A DNA stretch of 64,000 nt from Shewanella sp. OMA3-2 (GCF_021513195.1 NZ_CP090974.1:322001-386000), one strand, 5' to 3'; positions 33,494 to 43,181 are shown, counted from the first letter of the stretch. Numbers and translations: made by a program. The notes: generated by a model not told the origin, from the letters alone.

Positions 33494-34747
33494 ATGATAG
33501 CAACTCAAGACCCGTGTGCTCAACCTACGTTATTACACCCTGATGACGCTATGGTACAACTGCTTGAACAAGTTGAAGCCACTGACGACTCTGAAGTAGT
33601 TGAGTTATCACACTCTATCGGGCGTGTATTAGCAGAAGATCTTACGTCAGGCTTAGATTTACCTCCTTTTAATAATTCTGCGATGGACGGTTACGCAATG
33701 CGATTTGCGGACTTAACACCGAATCAGTCAGAAACCACATTAACTTTAGTGGGCAGCTCATTTGCTGGTCATCCTTATACCGGTAAAGTCACCGCAAATA
33801 CCTGTATTCGTATCATGACTGGCGCACCAGTGCCGCAGGGTTACGACACTGTGCAAATGCAAGAAAAAGCACTAACAAATGGTGAAGCCATTACGATTAC
33901 CCACCCGAGCAAGCTAGGGGCAAATGTGCGATATCGCGGTGAAGAGCTGCTTGCAGGTACTAAAGTATTATTTAGCGGTACCCAAATTAGAGCTGCCGAA
34001 ATGGGGGTACTGGCAACTATAGGCATCAGTAAAGTTAGAGTAAAACGCGTCATAAAAGTCGCCTTCTTCTCTACCGGTGATGAACTTCGTCCAGTAGGTA
34101 CAGAGCTAGCACCAGGACAAATTTATGATTCAAACCGCTATTCTATTCAGGGACTTATGGCCAAAGCCAATGTCGAATGGATAGACTTAGGCGTGATTGA
34201 GGATGATAAAGAAGCGATTCGCGCCGCATTTAGAGATGCTGCTGAATGCGCTGACATGGTCATAACCTCCGGTGGCGTGTCGGTGGGTGATGCAGATTAC
34301 ACCAAACAAGTGTTAGCTGAAGAAGGTCAAATAACTTTCTGGAAGTTGGCGATAAAACCCGGAAAGCCCTTTGCTTTTGGTAAGTTAGGTAAGGCCGTGT
34401 TTTGTGGCTTACCCGGTAATCCAGTTTCATCTATGGTCACTTTTTATAAATTGGTGTGGCCTATTTTAAATAAAATGCAGGGTTTACCTAATAAAATACC
34501 GCTTACTTATCAGGCAAAATTACTCACTTCCATTCGTAAACAACCAGGACGTGTTGAATATCAACGGGGGGTATTAACCCAAAACATTCAAGGCGAGCTA
34601 GAAGTGACGACTACCGGAGGGCAAGGCTCGGGGATGTTAACGTCAATGAGTATGGCTAATTGCTTTATTAACTTAGCCCAATTCCAGGGTGATATTGAAG
34701 CAGGATCTATGGTCACTGTGGAACCCTTTAGCCATGTATTAACCTAG
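33494..34747 (+). CDS. moeA: Molybdopterin molybdotransferase MoeA
   Basis: MoeA inserts molybdate into adenylylated molybdopterin to give Moco. Visible motifs are LPPFNNSAMDGYA, RIMTGAPVPQG, FFSTGDEL, SGGVSVGDADY and GLPGNPVSS. I start at ATG 33494 with AAGGA 7 bases upstream rather than at the upstream frame extension to 33458. The gene is 8 bp from moeB and forms the classic moeAB operon. Confidence 0.95.
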   Translation: MIATQDPCAQPTLLHPDDAMVQLLEQVEATDDSEVVELSHSIGRVLAEDLTSGLDLPPFNNSAMDGYAMRFADLTPNQSETTLTLVGSSFAGHPYTGKVTANTCIRIMTGAPVPQGYDTVQMQEKALTNGEAITITHPSKLGANVRYRGEELLAGTKVLFSGTQIRAAEMGVLATIGISKVRVKRVIKVAFFSTGDELRPVGTELAPGQIYDSNRYSIQGLMAKANVEWIDLGVIEDDKEAIRAAFRDAAECADMVITSGGVSVGDADYTKQVLAEEGQITFWKLAIKPGKPFAFGKLGKAVFCGLPGNPVSSMVTFYKLVWPILNKMQGLPNKIPLTYQAKLLTSIRKQPGRVEYQRGVLTQNIQGELEVTTTGGQGSGMLTSMSMANCFINLAQFQGDIEAGSMVTVEPFSHVLT

Positions 34748-34755
34748 GAGTTGAT

Positions 34756-35568
34756 ATGAGCCAGTTCAAGGATAGCCATAACAGCGATAATCAGGTAAAC
34801 GACGAGATACTGTCAGATAACGAAATGCTGCGTTACAGTCGCCAAATATCGATTAAAGCAATGGATATAGAAGGCCAAGAAAAGCTTAAACTTGCGAAGG
34901 TGTTGATAATTGGTGCAGGCGGGCTGGGTTGTGCAGCAAGCCAGTACCTTGCCGTAGCAGGTATTGGCGAAATAACCCTGGTCGACTTTGACACGGTTGA
35001 ACTGTCTAACTTACAACGCCAAGTTTTGCACCAGGATGCCAATATAGGTCAAGCAAAAGTCCATTCAGCTCAACAAACGTTAACCCAACTCAACCCACTG
35101 ATTACCGTTAATGCCATTAACGCTTTACTCGATGATCAGCAACTCAATCAGCTGGTTTCTACCCAAAGCTTAGTATTAGATTGCACCGATAATGTGATGA
35201 TACGAGAGCAACTTAATCGAAGTTGCTTACAGCACCAAATACCGCTGATTTCTGCTGCGGCAATCAGAATGGAAGGCACGGTAACGGTATTTGATTATCA
35301 ACCCAATACTCCTTGCTATCATTGTTATAGCCAACTCTTTGGCGAGCAACATTTAAGCTGCGTAGAGTCAGGTATTCTGGCGCCCGTTGTCGGTTTGGTG
35401 GGCTGTATTCAAGCAACCGAAGCGATTAAAGTGATTACCGCAATGGGACAACACTTAACAGGTAGAATCTTGATGATCGATGCGATGACGATGGAGTTTC
35501 GCCAAATGAAACTGACTCAACAGCCCCATTGTAATGTATGCGGTTCACCAACCAATAAACTTAAATAA
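34756..35568 (+). CDS. moeB: Molybdopterin-synthase adenylyltransferase MoeB
   Basis: MoeB activates the C-terminal glycine of MoaD with ATP, so that it can receive sulfur for molybdopterin synthesis. The 270-residue product has the nucleotide loop IIGAGGLGCAASQYLA, the SNLQRQVLH motif, DCTDN, and zinc cysteines in CYHC and CNVC. The N-terminal 25 residues are polar and slightly longer than usual. It is convergent with the DUF2986 gene 5 bp downstream. Confidence 0.95.
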   Translation: MSQFKDSHNSDNQVNDEILSDNEMLRYSRQISIKAMDIEGQEKLKLAKVLIIGAGGLGCAASQYLAVAGIGEITLVDFDTVELSNLQRQVLHQDANIGQAKVHSAQQTLTQLNPLITVNAINALLDDQQLNQLVSTQSLVLDCTDNVMIREQLNRSCLQHQIPLISAAAIRMEGTVTVFDYQPNTPCYHCYSQLFGEQHLSCVESGILAPVVGLVGCIQATEAIKVITAMGQHLTGRILMIDAMTMEFRQMKLTQQPHCNVCGSPTNKLK

Positions 35569-35572
35569 TCAT

Positions 35573-35764
35573 TTAAACGGCAATATCACAGTCGGCTGTA
35601 GATAGCGCCGCATCCGGATTGGTCACGGTTGCATTAGACTGTTGCTCTAACAATGCTCGCTCAGCTTTTGACACATACTGGGGTTTATTCGCGGTATGCA
35701 GCTTTTGATTGGCTTTTTTTGCTTTAGCTTTTAGTGTTTGGTTGATTTTCTTTTTTCGGTTCAT
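35573..35764 (-). CDS. DUF2986 family small basic protein
   Basis: This 63-residue, Lys-rich protein starts MNRKKKINQTLKAKAKKANQ, the signature of the DUF2986 family found in Shewanella and relatives. Function is unknown. It is a single gene, convergent with moeB. Confidence 0.75.
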   Translation of the reverse strand: MNRKKKINQTLKAKAKKANQKLHTANKPQYVSKAERALLEQQSNATVTNPDAALSTADCDIAV

Positions 35765-35958
35765 GGTGGTTTAACTTATTAAATAATTTAAAACAATAAC
35801 TTGAAACCAACTCAAGTCAGAATGATACTTGTTGAATATACCGGTAACGAGTGTTAACCATGAAAGCCGCAACATCTTAAATCAAGTTAACTTAACAGCT
35901 TAAGTCTGCTCAAAAATACGGCTAGGCAATATATGGCTAGGCTATGATAGAACAGCCA

Positions 35959-36126
35959 TTAATCTTGTAATACAACCCATAAAGCATGGATTAAGCCTGG
36001 TACAAAGAAGAAAATACACAGGATGATATTGATCAATAAATCCTTACCCGCACCTTTTTTCAAAAAAACGCCAACTGGCGGCAACAATATCGCAATTATC
36101 ACCAGCAATAGTTTATTGGTATCCAT
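35959..36126 (-). CDS. YqaE/Pmp3 family membrane peptide
   Basis: A 55-residue ORF encodes two hydrophobic helices: LLLVIIAILLPPVGVFL, then a short KKGAGKD loop, then LINIILCIFFFVPGLIHALW. The LPPVGVFL and FFFVPGLIHALW motifs are those of the Pmp3/YqaE (UPF0057) family, inner-membrane proteolipids linked to salt or cation stress. AAGGA lies about 10 bases before the ATG. No operon partner is close. Confidence 0.9.
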   Translation of the reverse strand: MDTNKLLLVIIAILLPPVGVFLKKGAGKDLLINIILCIFFFVPGLIHALWVVLQD

Positions 36127-36296
36127 AGGGGTTATATCCTTATTTTAATAAATTAATTTACGGTATTAGCTTACACATGTGGCAACGGGTTTACTATATC
36201 AAAAACAGCAACTCAGGGTACACTTTACTCAGTAGACAGGTACTCACTAGACAATGCACTCAGTTAGACACTTCACTAACCAGGCAAAGCTCAAGC

Positions 36297-36974
36297 CTAG
36301 GGCTTTTGCGGCCAGTCAAGCTTCGCAGGCAATAACCACTCATTTAGTAAACAAGTTTGCATCGTAGGAGCAAGGAAATGCAGACCTTGCTGTGGGGGTT
36401 GAGTAAACTGAAACTCTTGCCCTAAATAACAAAAATTTAATTGGTAAGCATGTAAATAACAACGGTCATCTATCGCCTCACCATAAAGACTGTCACCCAA
36501 TATTGGTACACCAATGCTGGCTAATGCCACCCTAAGTTGATGGGTTTTACCACTGTGAGGCTTAAGCAAATAAGCCCTTATACCCGCACCAAGTGATGTT
36601 GAATAAAACTGAGTAATTGCCGGATTATCTTTACTGCGTAACAGTTTATACATACTGCGGCGTGCTTTAGCCATATCACCAATCACCCAACCTTGTTTCT
36701 TTTTAGGTTTACCATTGGCGATCGCTAAATAGTATTTCTGTATTTGATGTGCGGTAAACATTTGCGTAAAGCAATTGGCTGCTACAGGGTTTTTAGCTAA
36801 GATGAGCAGCCCTGATGTTGGGGTATCTAAACGGTGTACAGCAAACAGTTTTATACCAAGATCAATCTCAGCTTGGGCAACCACACCGGCTGAGCCATCT
36901 TGACTGTGAAAATGGACATTAGGCGCTTTATTAATAATAATAAAGTCATCTTGTTGGCTAATAATTTGGTACAT
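36297..36974 (-). CDS. RluA-family pseudouridine synthase
   Basis: A single catalytic domain of about 225 residues has the RluA motif AVHRLDTPTSGLLILAK with the catalytic Asp, KYYLAIANG, and the late motif LKPHSGKTHQLRVALASIGVPILGD. It lacks an S4 domain. The target RNA is not known. I start at the ATG giving MYQIISQQDDFIIINK, which matches the usual family N-terminus; a GTG at 36995 directly after the kinase stop would add seven residues. It probably shares the transcript of the two-component genes. Confidence 0.87.
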   Translation of the reverse strand: MYQIISQQDDFIIINKAPNVHFHSQDGSAGVVAQAEIDLGIKLFAVHRLDTPTSGLLILAKNPVAANCFTQMFTAHQIQKYYLAIANGKPKKKQGWVIGDMAKARRSMYKLLRSKDNPAITQFYSTSLGAGIRAYLLKPHSGKTHQLRVALASIGVPILGDSLYGEAIDDRCYLHAYQLNFCYLGQEFQFTQPPQQGLHFLAPTMQTCLLNEWLLPAKLDWPQKP

Positions 36975-36995
36975 ACTCATAAAGCGACAATTCAC

Positions 36996-38336
36996 TTATT
37001 TAAAATGGATACTCACCAATAATCCAGGATGATTATCTAACATTTCAATGCTGGCTTGATGGCGCGATAAAATGGCTTTAACCATAGATAAGCCTAAACC
37101 AGTGCCTTTGAAGTGACGGCTAGGGTCAAGTCTGACGAGTCTTTCAAAGACACGCTCTTTATCTTCATCAGCGATACCAGGGCCATTGTCGGCAATTGTA
37201 ATCCACTTACCATGCTGTTCTATATGTATTTTAGCACCTTCTGGTGAGTATTTTATTGCATTATCAACCAAATTAAATAAAGCCTGAAATAGCAAATATT
37301 TATCACCTTGTATCACCACGTCTTGACGTAAATCAATGGTAAACTCTTGCTCTTTGGCTTCAGCTAATACATCGGCCATTTCATATAGATCCTGGCAAAT
37401 TTCTTGTAAATACACCGGTTGTAAGTCAAGCAACTGCTGACCTTCTTCAATCCGCGTTAATGACAACATGGCATCAAAAGTGGCTAAACAATCATCTAAC
37501 TCTTCTAGCAATTCTGCACGGGCATCTGCAAGCTCAGATTGTGGTTTGTCAGAAAGCTGCTCAATACCTATACGTAAATGAGACAGCGGCGTACGCAGGT
37601 CATGGGCAATATTGTCGGTGACACCTCGCACGGCGCGTAAATTTTGCTCTAAGGTATCTAACACGCGATTAAACTGTTGTGCCAACATATCAAACTCGTC
37701 TTGCTGGCGTGAAACGGGTAATCGCGTGTCATAGTGCCCTGCTTCAATTTGTTCACTAAGCTGATTGTATTGCACTAATCGACGCAAAATGGCCTTAGAA
37801 AAAATATACCCTAATGCCAAAGTTAAGCCCAAGGTAAAAGCGACCGCCCAAAATGCGGCATTGACAAACTTTTCAATTAATATTGCTAATTGATCCGTTC
37901 GAGTTGCAATTAATACTGGGCCATAGTTGGTCATAACCAAGCCACCGGTTAAAATGTGCAGCTTATCTGGTCCACCGGTAAAAATGGGGAACTGTCGCGT
38001 TTCGGGTAACAAAGGCATGTTATCAGGTAAAAAAGTTAATGCGCCGACCATATCGACGCTATTTTTCCATGCTATTAAGGCAGTTTTGGGATCAGATGCT
38101 TGAATTTGAGCTGCAAAGCTACGCCGATTAACGGTCAGGGCTAATTGCTTATATCGCTGCATTTCAGCAGCAAGGTGGTTATCTACTTGATTCTCTTGCT
38201 CGATAATCAGTTGTCTATATAAGCTAGAAATTAGCATCACAATCAAAATTGTCACTAAGGTAGAGAAAATTAATGTGATGCGCCAAGCGCTACTTTGGTA
38301 AGGCTTAATGCCCTTTGCAAAGACGATATCCTGCAC
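36996..38336 (-). CDS. Two-component sensor histidine kinase
   Basis: The 446-residue kinase has a membrane helix (about 20-42), a periplasmic domain of about 120 residues, a second helix (about 160-182), HAMP (ILRRLVQYNQLSEQIEAG), HisKA with NIAHDLRTPLSHLR (phospho-His) and a HATPase domain with NAIKYSP, DNGPGIA and GTGLGLSMVKAI. The start codon is GTG, overlapping the regulator gene by 32 bp; no in-frame ATG lies nearby, so the exact start is uncertain. The signal is unknown; see the EF-hand protein upstream. Confidence 0.92.
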   Translation of the reverse strand: MQDIVFAKGIKPYQSSAWRITLIFSTLVTILIVMLISSLYRQLIIEQENQVDNHLAAEMQRYKQLALTVNRRSFAAQIQASDPKTALIAWKNSVDMVGALTFLPDNMPLLPETRQFPIFTGGPDKLHILTGGLVMTNYGPVLIATRTDQLAILIEKFVNAAFWAVAFTLGLTLALGYIFSKAILRRLVQYNQLSEQIEAGHYDTRLPVSRQQDEFDMLAQQFNRVLDTLEQNLRAVRGVTDNIAHDLRTPLSHLRIGIEQLSDKPQSELADARAELLEELDDCLATFDAMLSLTRIEEGQQLLDLQPVYLQEICQDLYEMADVLAEAKEQEFTIDLRQDVVIQGDKYLLFQALFNLVDNAIKYSPEGAKIHIEQHGKWITIADNGPGIADEDKERVFERLVRLDPSRHFKGTGLGLSMVKAILSRHQASIEMLDNHPGLLVSIHFK

Positions 38337-38988
38337 CTCTTATGGTTTCAATTAACTCACCGTGGCCCAGTTCTTCAAACTTACGGCGCAGCTTAGCAAT
38401 ATGCACATCAATCACATTGGTGCGAGGATCAAAATGATAATCCCATACTGCTTCAAACAGCAAAGTACGGCTAATGACCTGGTTAGGGTGTTCCATCAGA
38501 TATTTAAGTAATTGAAATTCTTTAGGCTGTAGCATTAACTCTTTACCGTCTAAGGTAACATTACGAGTCAACAACTCCATTTTAAGGCCGCCCACTTCGA
38601 GATCTGTAGTTGTAGGTGCAACGACATTTCGCTGCGCCAGTTTTTCGGCACGAACCAATAGCTCTGCAAATGCAAAGGGTTTGGTCATGTAATCATCACC
38701 ACCCGCTCGCAAGCCTTTAATTCTCTCATCAACATGGCTTAAGGCCGATAAAATTAATACCGGTGTTTTATTACCGCTAGTTCGCAGTGCAGACAATAAA
38801 GTCAGACCATCAAGTTTAGGTAACATTCGGTCTAGCACAATTAAATCATATTGATTATGTTTAGCCAGTGTTAGCCCTTCTTGGCCATCGGTTGCACTGT
38901 CAACACTGTACTGTTGCGCGGTAAACCCTTCTGCCACATATTTCAATGTTGTGGCATCATCTTCAACGATCAAAATACGCATAGTCAT
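38305..38988 (-). CDS. OmpR-family response regulator
   Basis: The receiver domain has the acidic pair VEDD, phospho-acceptor Asp in LIVLDRMLPKLDG, and Lys in DDYMTKPFAF. The winged-helix DNA-binding domain has RNVTLDGKELMLQPKEFQLLKYL and RTNVIDVHIAKLRRK. I start at ATG 38988 (TMRILIVEDD); ATG 38982 would also be normal, and ATG 39006 overlaps the stop of the upstream gene. It is co-translated with the kinase. Confidence 0.93.
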   Translation of the reverse strand: MTMRILIVEDDATTLKYVAEGFTAQQYSVDSATDGQEGLTLAKHNQYDLIVLDRMLPKLDGLTLLSALRTSGNKTPVLILSALSHVDERIKGLRAGGDDYMTKPFAFAELLVRAEKLAQRNVVAPTTTDLEVGGLKMELLTRNVTLDGKELMLQPKEFQLLKYLMEHPNQVISRTLLFEAVWDYHFDPRTNVIDVHIAKLRRKFEELGHGELIETIRGAGYRLCKGH

Positions 38989-38996
38989 GGTCGCAA

Positions 38997-39518
38997 TTAA
39001 TCCCATTTAAGTAGTGGTAATGGACGGAGATTCTCAATATCGAAAGCGATGATTTTTTTGGCTTCGTTATTAAGCATTTGTAATTCAAGATAACTAATGG
39101 ATAGATCGTGGTCTAAATCAGCCTGCAATAAAAAACCGCTTTGATTAAGCGTGGCTAGACTGACCAAAGAAGAGAAAGAGATGTTTTTTTCATGCATTAA
39201 TCTAACGGCATGTAAAAGAGCAACTTTTCGCCCTTCATATGATTCACTGACTTCTTCAAGCAGTGCACCATTTTGAGCGCTAAATTCATATTTATAAAGA
39301 AGTTTCGATTCAGTGTTAATTGCAGAAAGTAGATAAACGAGTTGATCGTCTTCAATATTGAGGCCAAAACCACACAAGGTTCCCTTGTCCTGTTGCTCCC
39401 AATGTTCCATCACAGAAATTGGCGTTAACAAGCCTTCTTGGGAAAGTAATGATTGTATTGATGGTGTGGCCATCGACACAAAAGGGAACAAGTACAGTGC
39501 GAAGAGCAGCCGAACCAT
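38997..39518 (-). CDS. Exported protein with one EF-hand loop, first gene of the two-component operon
   Basis: This 173-residue protein is not a family I can name with confidence. It has a signal peptide (residues 1-17). Residues 134-145 read DLDHDLSISYLE, a near-ideal EF-hand calcium loop with Asp at 1, 3 and 5, Ile at 8 and Glu at 12, encoded at 39084-39119. The middle resembles PepSY-like periplasmic modules only weakly. The regulator starts within or just after its stop, so the three genes form one operon. A periplasmic ligand or modulator of the kinase is a fair guess. Confidence 0.7.
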   Translation of the reverse strand: MVRLLFALYLFPFVSMATPSIQSLLSQEGLLTPISVMEHWEQQDKGTLCGFGLNIEDDQLVYLLSAINTESKLLYKYEFSAQNGALLEEVSESYEGRKVALLHAVRLMHEKNISFSSLVSLATLNQSGFLLQADLDHDLSISYLELQMLNNEAKKIIAFDIENLRPLPLLKWD

Positions 39519-39686
39519 TTTAAGCCTCGAATATAAAAGAATGCGTACCGTGATACTTTACCTAAGTCCTACTAAAGACCCAAGAAATGTAAGATTAATA
39601 ATTGATCATGCAGCAAGTGATACTTTGCCTTTGAAGCGATTTTGGATGCCTTAACAATACTAAATGTCCAACAATATATTCTATGT

Positions 39687-40793
39687 TCACGCGGGTAAAA
39701 TATGGATTTGATCCGACTTCAATGCCACTGTGGTTTTCTGCCCTTGAGTTAAAGCAAGCTTATTGCACAAGTGCATCGGTATGTCGGCATTAATCACCTG
39801 TTTAACCCCCGCAATGCGGGCAATGACTCGAACAGATTCGCCCATCACCAGTAAAGACTCTATTTCAACATCCAATTTATTAATACTTTTACATAAGCGC
39901 CCGCTCGTAATGGCATTAAATCGAATTCCCTGATTGGGGATTACCCAGCGAACTTGCTGCCCAATGGTCATTTGAGGTGCATTTTCAATCGCGATTTGAT
40001 GTTCGCCAAAGGCCAACCAGGTCATGTTACGCCCAGACTCTTGGGCAATCACTTTCGCATCAAAAATATTGCGCAGCCCCATTTGTCTGGCAACGGCCTC
40101 ATTACGCGGATGCGATAATACCTCAAAAGGCTTGCCTTGCTGAAGCATTTGTCCCTGGCTAATCAAAATCATTCGGTCAGCTAATAATTGTGCTTCATGG
40201 ATATCATGGGTCACCATGATTACTGGAATGGCTAGTTGGGATTTTAATCGGGCCAGTTCGATGTACAGTCTCTCACGGGTTTCTCTATCGACTGCTGAAA
40301 AAGGCTCGTCCAATAGTAATACCGCAGGCTCGCGAGCTAATGCTCTGGCTAAGGCGACGCGCTGGCGTTGGCCTCCTGACAAATTCGCTGGTAATCGGTC
40401 GGGCAGCCCTTCAAGGTTAACTCGCTCCAACCAATCTAACGCCCGCTGCTTACGATCTGCTTTAGGAACATGATCCAATCCTGCCATCACATTTTGGATT
40501 GCGCTAAGGTGCGGAAATAAGCCAAAGTGCTGGGGAACATAACCAATATGCCGCTGCTGTGGGGTTTTACAAACCTTTTGCTGGCTGTCAAACCACACTT
40601 GCTCGCCATAAGTTATTTTGCCCGACTCGGGCTTGCTCAATCCAGCAATCATGCGTAACAAGGTTGTTTTACCTCCGCCTGAAGGGCCAACTACGGCTAA
40701 GACCTCTCCTGCTTTACAGCAAAAGTGGGCTTCTAAGGGGATGGGTAACTGTTGTGATAAATCACAATGTAAATCAGCGACCGGAGCTGCCAA
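39687..40793 (-). CDS. modC: Molybdate ABC transporter ATP-binding protein ModC
   Basis: ModC drives molybdate import. The 368-residue product has Walker A GPSGGGKTTLLRM, Q-loop VPQHFGLFPH, signature LSGGQRQRVALARALA, Walker B VLLLDEPFS, H-loop MVTHD, and a C-terminal regulatory TOBE-type domain (about 290-368). The start is TTG with a GGGGG ribosome site inside the modB end (20-bp overlap). It is last in the moa-mod operon. Confidence 0.93.
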   Translation of the reverse strand: MAAPVADLHCDLSQQLPIPLEAHFCCKAGEVLAVVGPSGGGKTTLLRMIAGLSKPESGKITYGEQVWFDSQQKVCKTPQQRHIGYVPQHFGLFPHLSAIQNVMAGLDHVPKADRKQRALDWLERVNLEGLPDRLPANLSGGQRQRVALARALAREPAVLLLDEPFSAVDRETRERLYIELARLKSQLAIPVIMVTHDIHEAQLLADRMILISQGQMLQQGKPFEVLSHPRNEAVARQMGLRNIFDAKVIAQESGRNMTWLAFGEHQIAIENAPQMTIGQQVRWVIPNQGIRFNAITSGRLCKSINKLDVEIESLLVMGESVRVIARIAGVKQVINADIPMHLCNKLALTQGQKTTVALKSDQIHILPA

Positions 40794-41454
40794 GATGACC
40801 CCCTAATCGTCGTGATAAACTGGTGGTTAATGCTAGGGCACTAATCGCAAATAATAACAGCACCAAAGACATGGTACCCGCACCATCAAAATCAAAAGCT
40901 TGTACACTGTCATATATGGCAATAGAGATGGTTTTTGTTTCACCGGCGATATTGCCACCTAACATCAACACCACCCCAAACTCACCTAATACGTGGGAGA
41001 AACATAACACCAAAGCTGTCAGTACACCTGGCCACACCATAGGTAGCTCAACTTTAAAAAATAACGTGAGTCGGCTCATACCGCAACAGTCTGCTGCATC
41101 ACGAACATCAATAGGAATGGTTTCAAATGCACGTTGGATGGGTTGTACTGCGAAGGGAATATTGACCAGTATAGAAGCAATCACCAAACCTGAAAAATGG
41201 AACACCAATTGCTGGCCAAACAGCTGCTCAATCCATTGGCCAATCACACTTTGACTCCCCATACCCACCAGCAAATAATATCCCACTACAGTAGGCGGTA
41301 ATACTAAGGGCACCATAATCAACGCTTCTACCCATGACTTGCCGCGAAACTGGCGATAAGCCAAAGCCCGCCCAACAAGCAACGCCAATGGAACAAGCAA
41401 TAACACCGTAATACTGCTGAGCTTGACCGACAACCACAGCGCTTGCCAATCCAT
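40774..41454 (-). CDS. modB: Molybdate ABC transporter permease ModB
   Basis: About 226 residues with five or six membrane segments and the permease EAA-type loop DAADCCGMSRLTLFFKVELP. I start at ATG 41454, one base after the modA stop, with GGAG about 10 bases upstream; a TTG at 41463 would sit on that ribosome site. Confidence 0.94.
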   Translation of the reverse strand: MDWQALWLSVKLSSITVLLLVPLALLVGRALAYRQFRGKSWVEALIMVPLVLPPTVVGYYLLVGMGSQSVIGQWIEQLFGQQLVFHFSGLVIASILVNIPFAVQPIQRAFETIPIDVRDAADCCGMSRLTLFFKVELPMVWPGVLTALVLCFSHVLGEFGVVLMLGGNIAGETKTISIAIYDSVQAFDFDGAGTMSLVLLLFAISALALTTSLSRRLGGHLGSSGR

Positions 41455-41455
41455 A

Positions 41456-42352
41456 TTAATCAAGCTCCAACATATTTGATGGTGAGATTATACTGGTTTG
41501 TGAGGATGATGCGTCAGGTACTTTAAAACCATATTGTAATAAAATCTGCTGTGCAGAGTCGGATAACATATAGGTATAAAATTGCTGCGCTGTGCTTGAG
41601 GCGGTTTTCATCAATACCATACGTTGATTAATTGGCTGATAAAGCTCATCTGCAATGGCCACATATTGGCCTATACGTTGAAAATTAGGTGTTAATACTA
41701 ATGACAAAGGCACTATACCGCCCTGAGTTGAGCCGCTAACGGCAAACTGTGCAGCTTGAGAAGCGTTTTCACCTAAAATGACATGCGGTTGAATGATTTG
41801 CCATAAGCCTTTTTTAGTTAGCACTTGTTGAGCGCTTTCGCCATAAGGCGCATGTGCTGGGTTAGCAATTGCAAAGCGTTGTAATTGGCCTGACTCAATT
41901 AAGGCTGATAATCCCAGTAATTGTTCATCAAGCTCTAATGGGGAGTTTTTAGATGCTGCTAAGGCTAAACGCCCCATAGCATAGATGTGGCCAGCATCTT
42001 GAGTGATACCTGCTTCGACTAACTTATTAGGATAAAGCTCATCGGCACTGAGCAGCAACTCAAAGGGAGCACCATGAAGAATTTGCGATACAAAATTACC
42101 CGACGAGCCATAACTTAATCTAACCGAACGCCCGGTATCTTGAGTAAACTGCTTGGCAATATCATCCATCGCAAATTTAACGTTGGCAGCAACTGCTATG
42201 GCTGGGCTATCTGCGGCATAAACTGGCGATACCGTCATATTATAGAACGTAAGCAGTAACGCCAAATACAGCAAGTATTTACTGTCTAGCCAAGACGATA
42301 CTCTAGCCAAGATAAATCGGCTAAAGATACTTTTTTTGTTGGTATCGCCCAT
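41456..42352 (-). CDS. modA: Molybdate ABC transporter periplasmic binding protein ModA
   Basis: ModA captures molybdate or tungstate in the periplasm. After a long basic N-terminus, a signal peptide ends near VSPVYAAD. The mature protein begins VAANVKFAMDDIAKQF and has YGSSGNFVSQI and ANPAHAPYG, typical oxyanion-site motifs. I start at ATG 42352; a GTG at 42385 overlapping the moaE end is an alternative. The leader before the hydrophobic core is unusually long for ModA. Confidence 0.9.
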   Translation of the reverse strand: MGDTNKKSIFSRFILARVSSWLDSKYLLYLALLLTFYNMTVSPVYAADSPAIAVAANVKFAMDDIAKQFTQDTGRSVRLSYGSSGNFVSQILHGAPFELLLSADELYPNKLVEAGITQDAGHIYAMGRLALAASKNSPLELDEQLLGLSALIESGQLQRFAIANPAHAPYGESAQQVLTKKGLWQIIQPHVILGENASQAAQFAVSGSTQGGIVPLSLVLTPNFQRIGQYVAIADELYQPINQRMVLMKTASSTAQQFYTYMLSDSAQQILLQYGFKVPDASSSQTSIISPSNMLELD

Positions 42353-42369
42353 AGTGATCACTTTATCCG

Positions 42370-42840
42370 CTAGTCTTTTTGCCACATTTTGGCGGCTTGC
42401 TCATCACTGTCACGGGCATCTACCCAGTTGCTGCCATTGCTACCCGCTTCAAGCTTCCAAAAAGGCGCTTTAGTTTTTAAAAAATCAATTAAAAACTCAC
42501 ACGTAGCAAAGGCTGCTTTGCGATGGGCGCTGGTCACACCGATAAACACAATCTGCTCACCTAATGACATAGTGCCGACACGGTGAATGATGGTGACATA
42601 ATTAAGCGGCCAACGCTCTTTTGCTTGCTGCGCAATTTGCATTAGCACGGCTTCGGTCATACCAGGGTAATGCTCTAACGTGAGATCGGTCACAGGATTA
42701 CCATCATTAAAATCACGTACTTTACCCACAAATGTCACTACCGCACCATCACCATCGTCACTGGCCAGTAAGTTATATTCTTCTGCTACATTAAAGTCTG
42801 TTGTTTGCACTTTCACTTTCACTTTAGCTGGCTGGGTCAT
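42370..42840 (-). CDS. moaE: Molybdopterin synthase catalytic subunit MoaE
   Basis: MoaE with MoaD converts cyclic pyranopterin monophosphate to molybdopterin. Motifs visible are GAVVTFVGKVRDFNDG, LEHYPGM, IIHRVGTMSLGE, SAHRKAAF and LKTKAPFWKLE with the catalytic Lys. The start ATG 42840 is one base after the moaD stop, so the two subunits are translationally coupled. An upstream frame extension to 42882 lies within moaD and is rejected. Confidence 0.95.
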   Translation of the reverse strand: MTQPAKVKVKVQTTDFNVAEEYNLLASDDGDGAVVTFVGKVRDFNDGNPVTDLTLEHYPGMTEAVLMQIAQQAKERWPLNYVTIIHRVGTMSLGEQIVFIGVTSAHRKAAFATCEFLIDFLKTKAPFWKLEAGSNGSNWVDARDSDEQAAKMWQKD

Positions 42841-42841
42841 A

Positions 42842-43090
42842 TTAGCCCCCAGTAACAGGCGGAAAGAAGGCAACCTCATCACCGTCAGCCACTATGGTAT
42901 TCCAATGACTTATGGTTTGATTAACTGCCACCAATAATTTATCTGACGCCATCACTTTAGCCCACTTGTCATCTTGTGCCGCCAAAGCAGATCTTAAACA
43001 CTCAGCAGTGGTAATACCGTCTGCTGGGAAAGTTAACTTGGCGGTACCTAATAATTCACGTACCTGAGCAAAAAATAATACTTGGATCAT
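42842..43090 (-). CDS. moaD: Molybdopterin synthase sulfur carrier subunit MoaD
   Basis: This ubiquitin-like sulfur carrier of 82 residues ends in the required Gly-Gly (FFPPVTGG), which is adenylylated by MoeB and thiocarboxylated. I start at ATG 43090 (MIQVLFFAQVRELLG), the usual MoaD beginning. Confidence 0.94.
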   Translation of the reverse strand: MIQVLFFAQVRELLGTAKLTFPADGITTAECLRSALAAQDDKWAKVMASDKLLVAVNQTISHWNTIVADGDEVAFFPPVTGG

Positions 43091-43181
43091 AATCTTATAT
43101 TCACTTATCACTATCAATTAACGTTGCATACTTGCTTTAGTAAAAAGCTGGGATCAACACACCATTCAAGGTGAACAAGGT

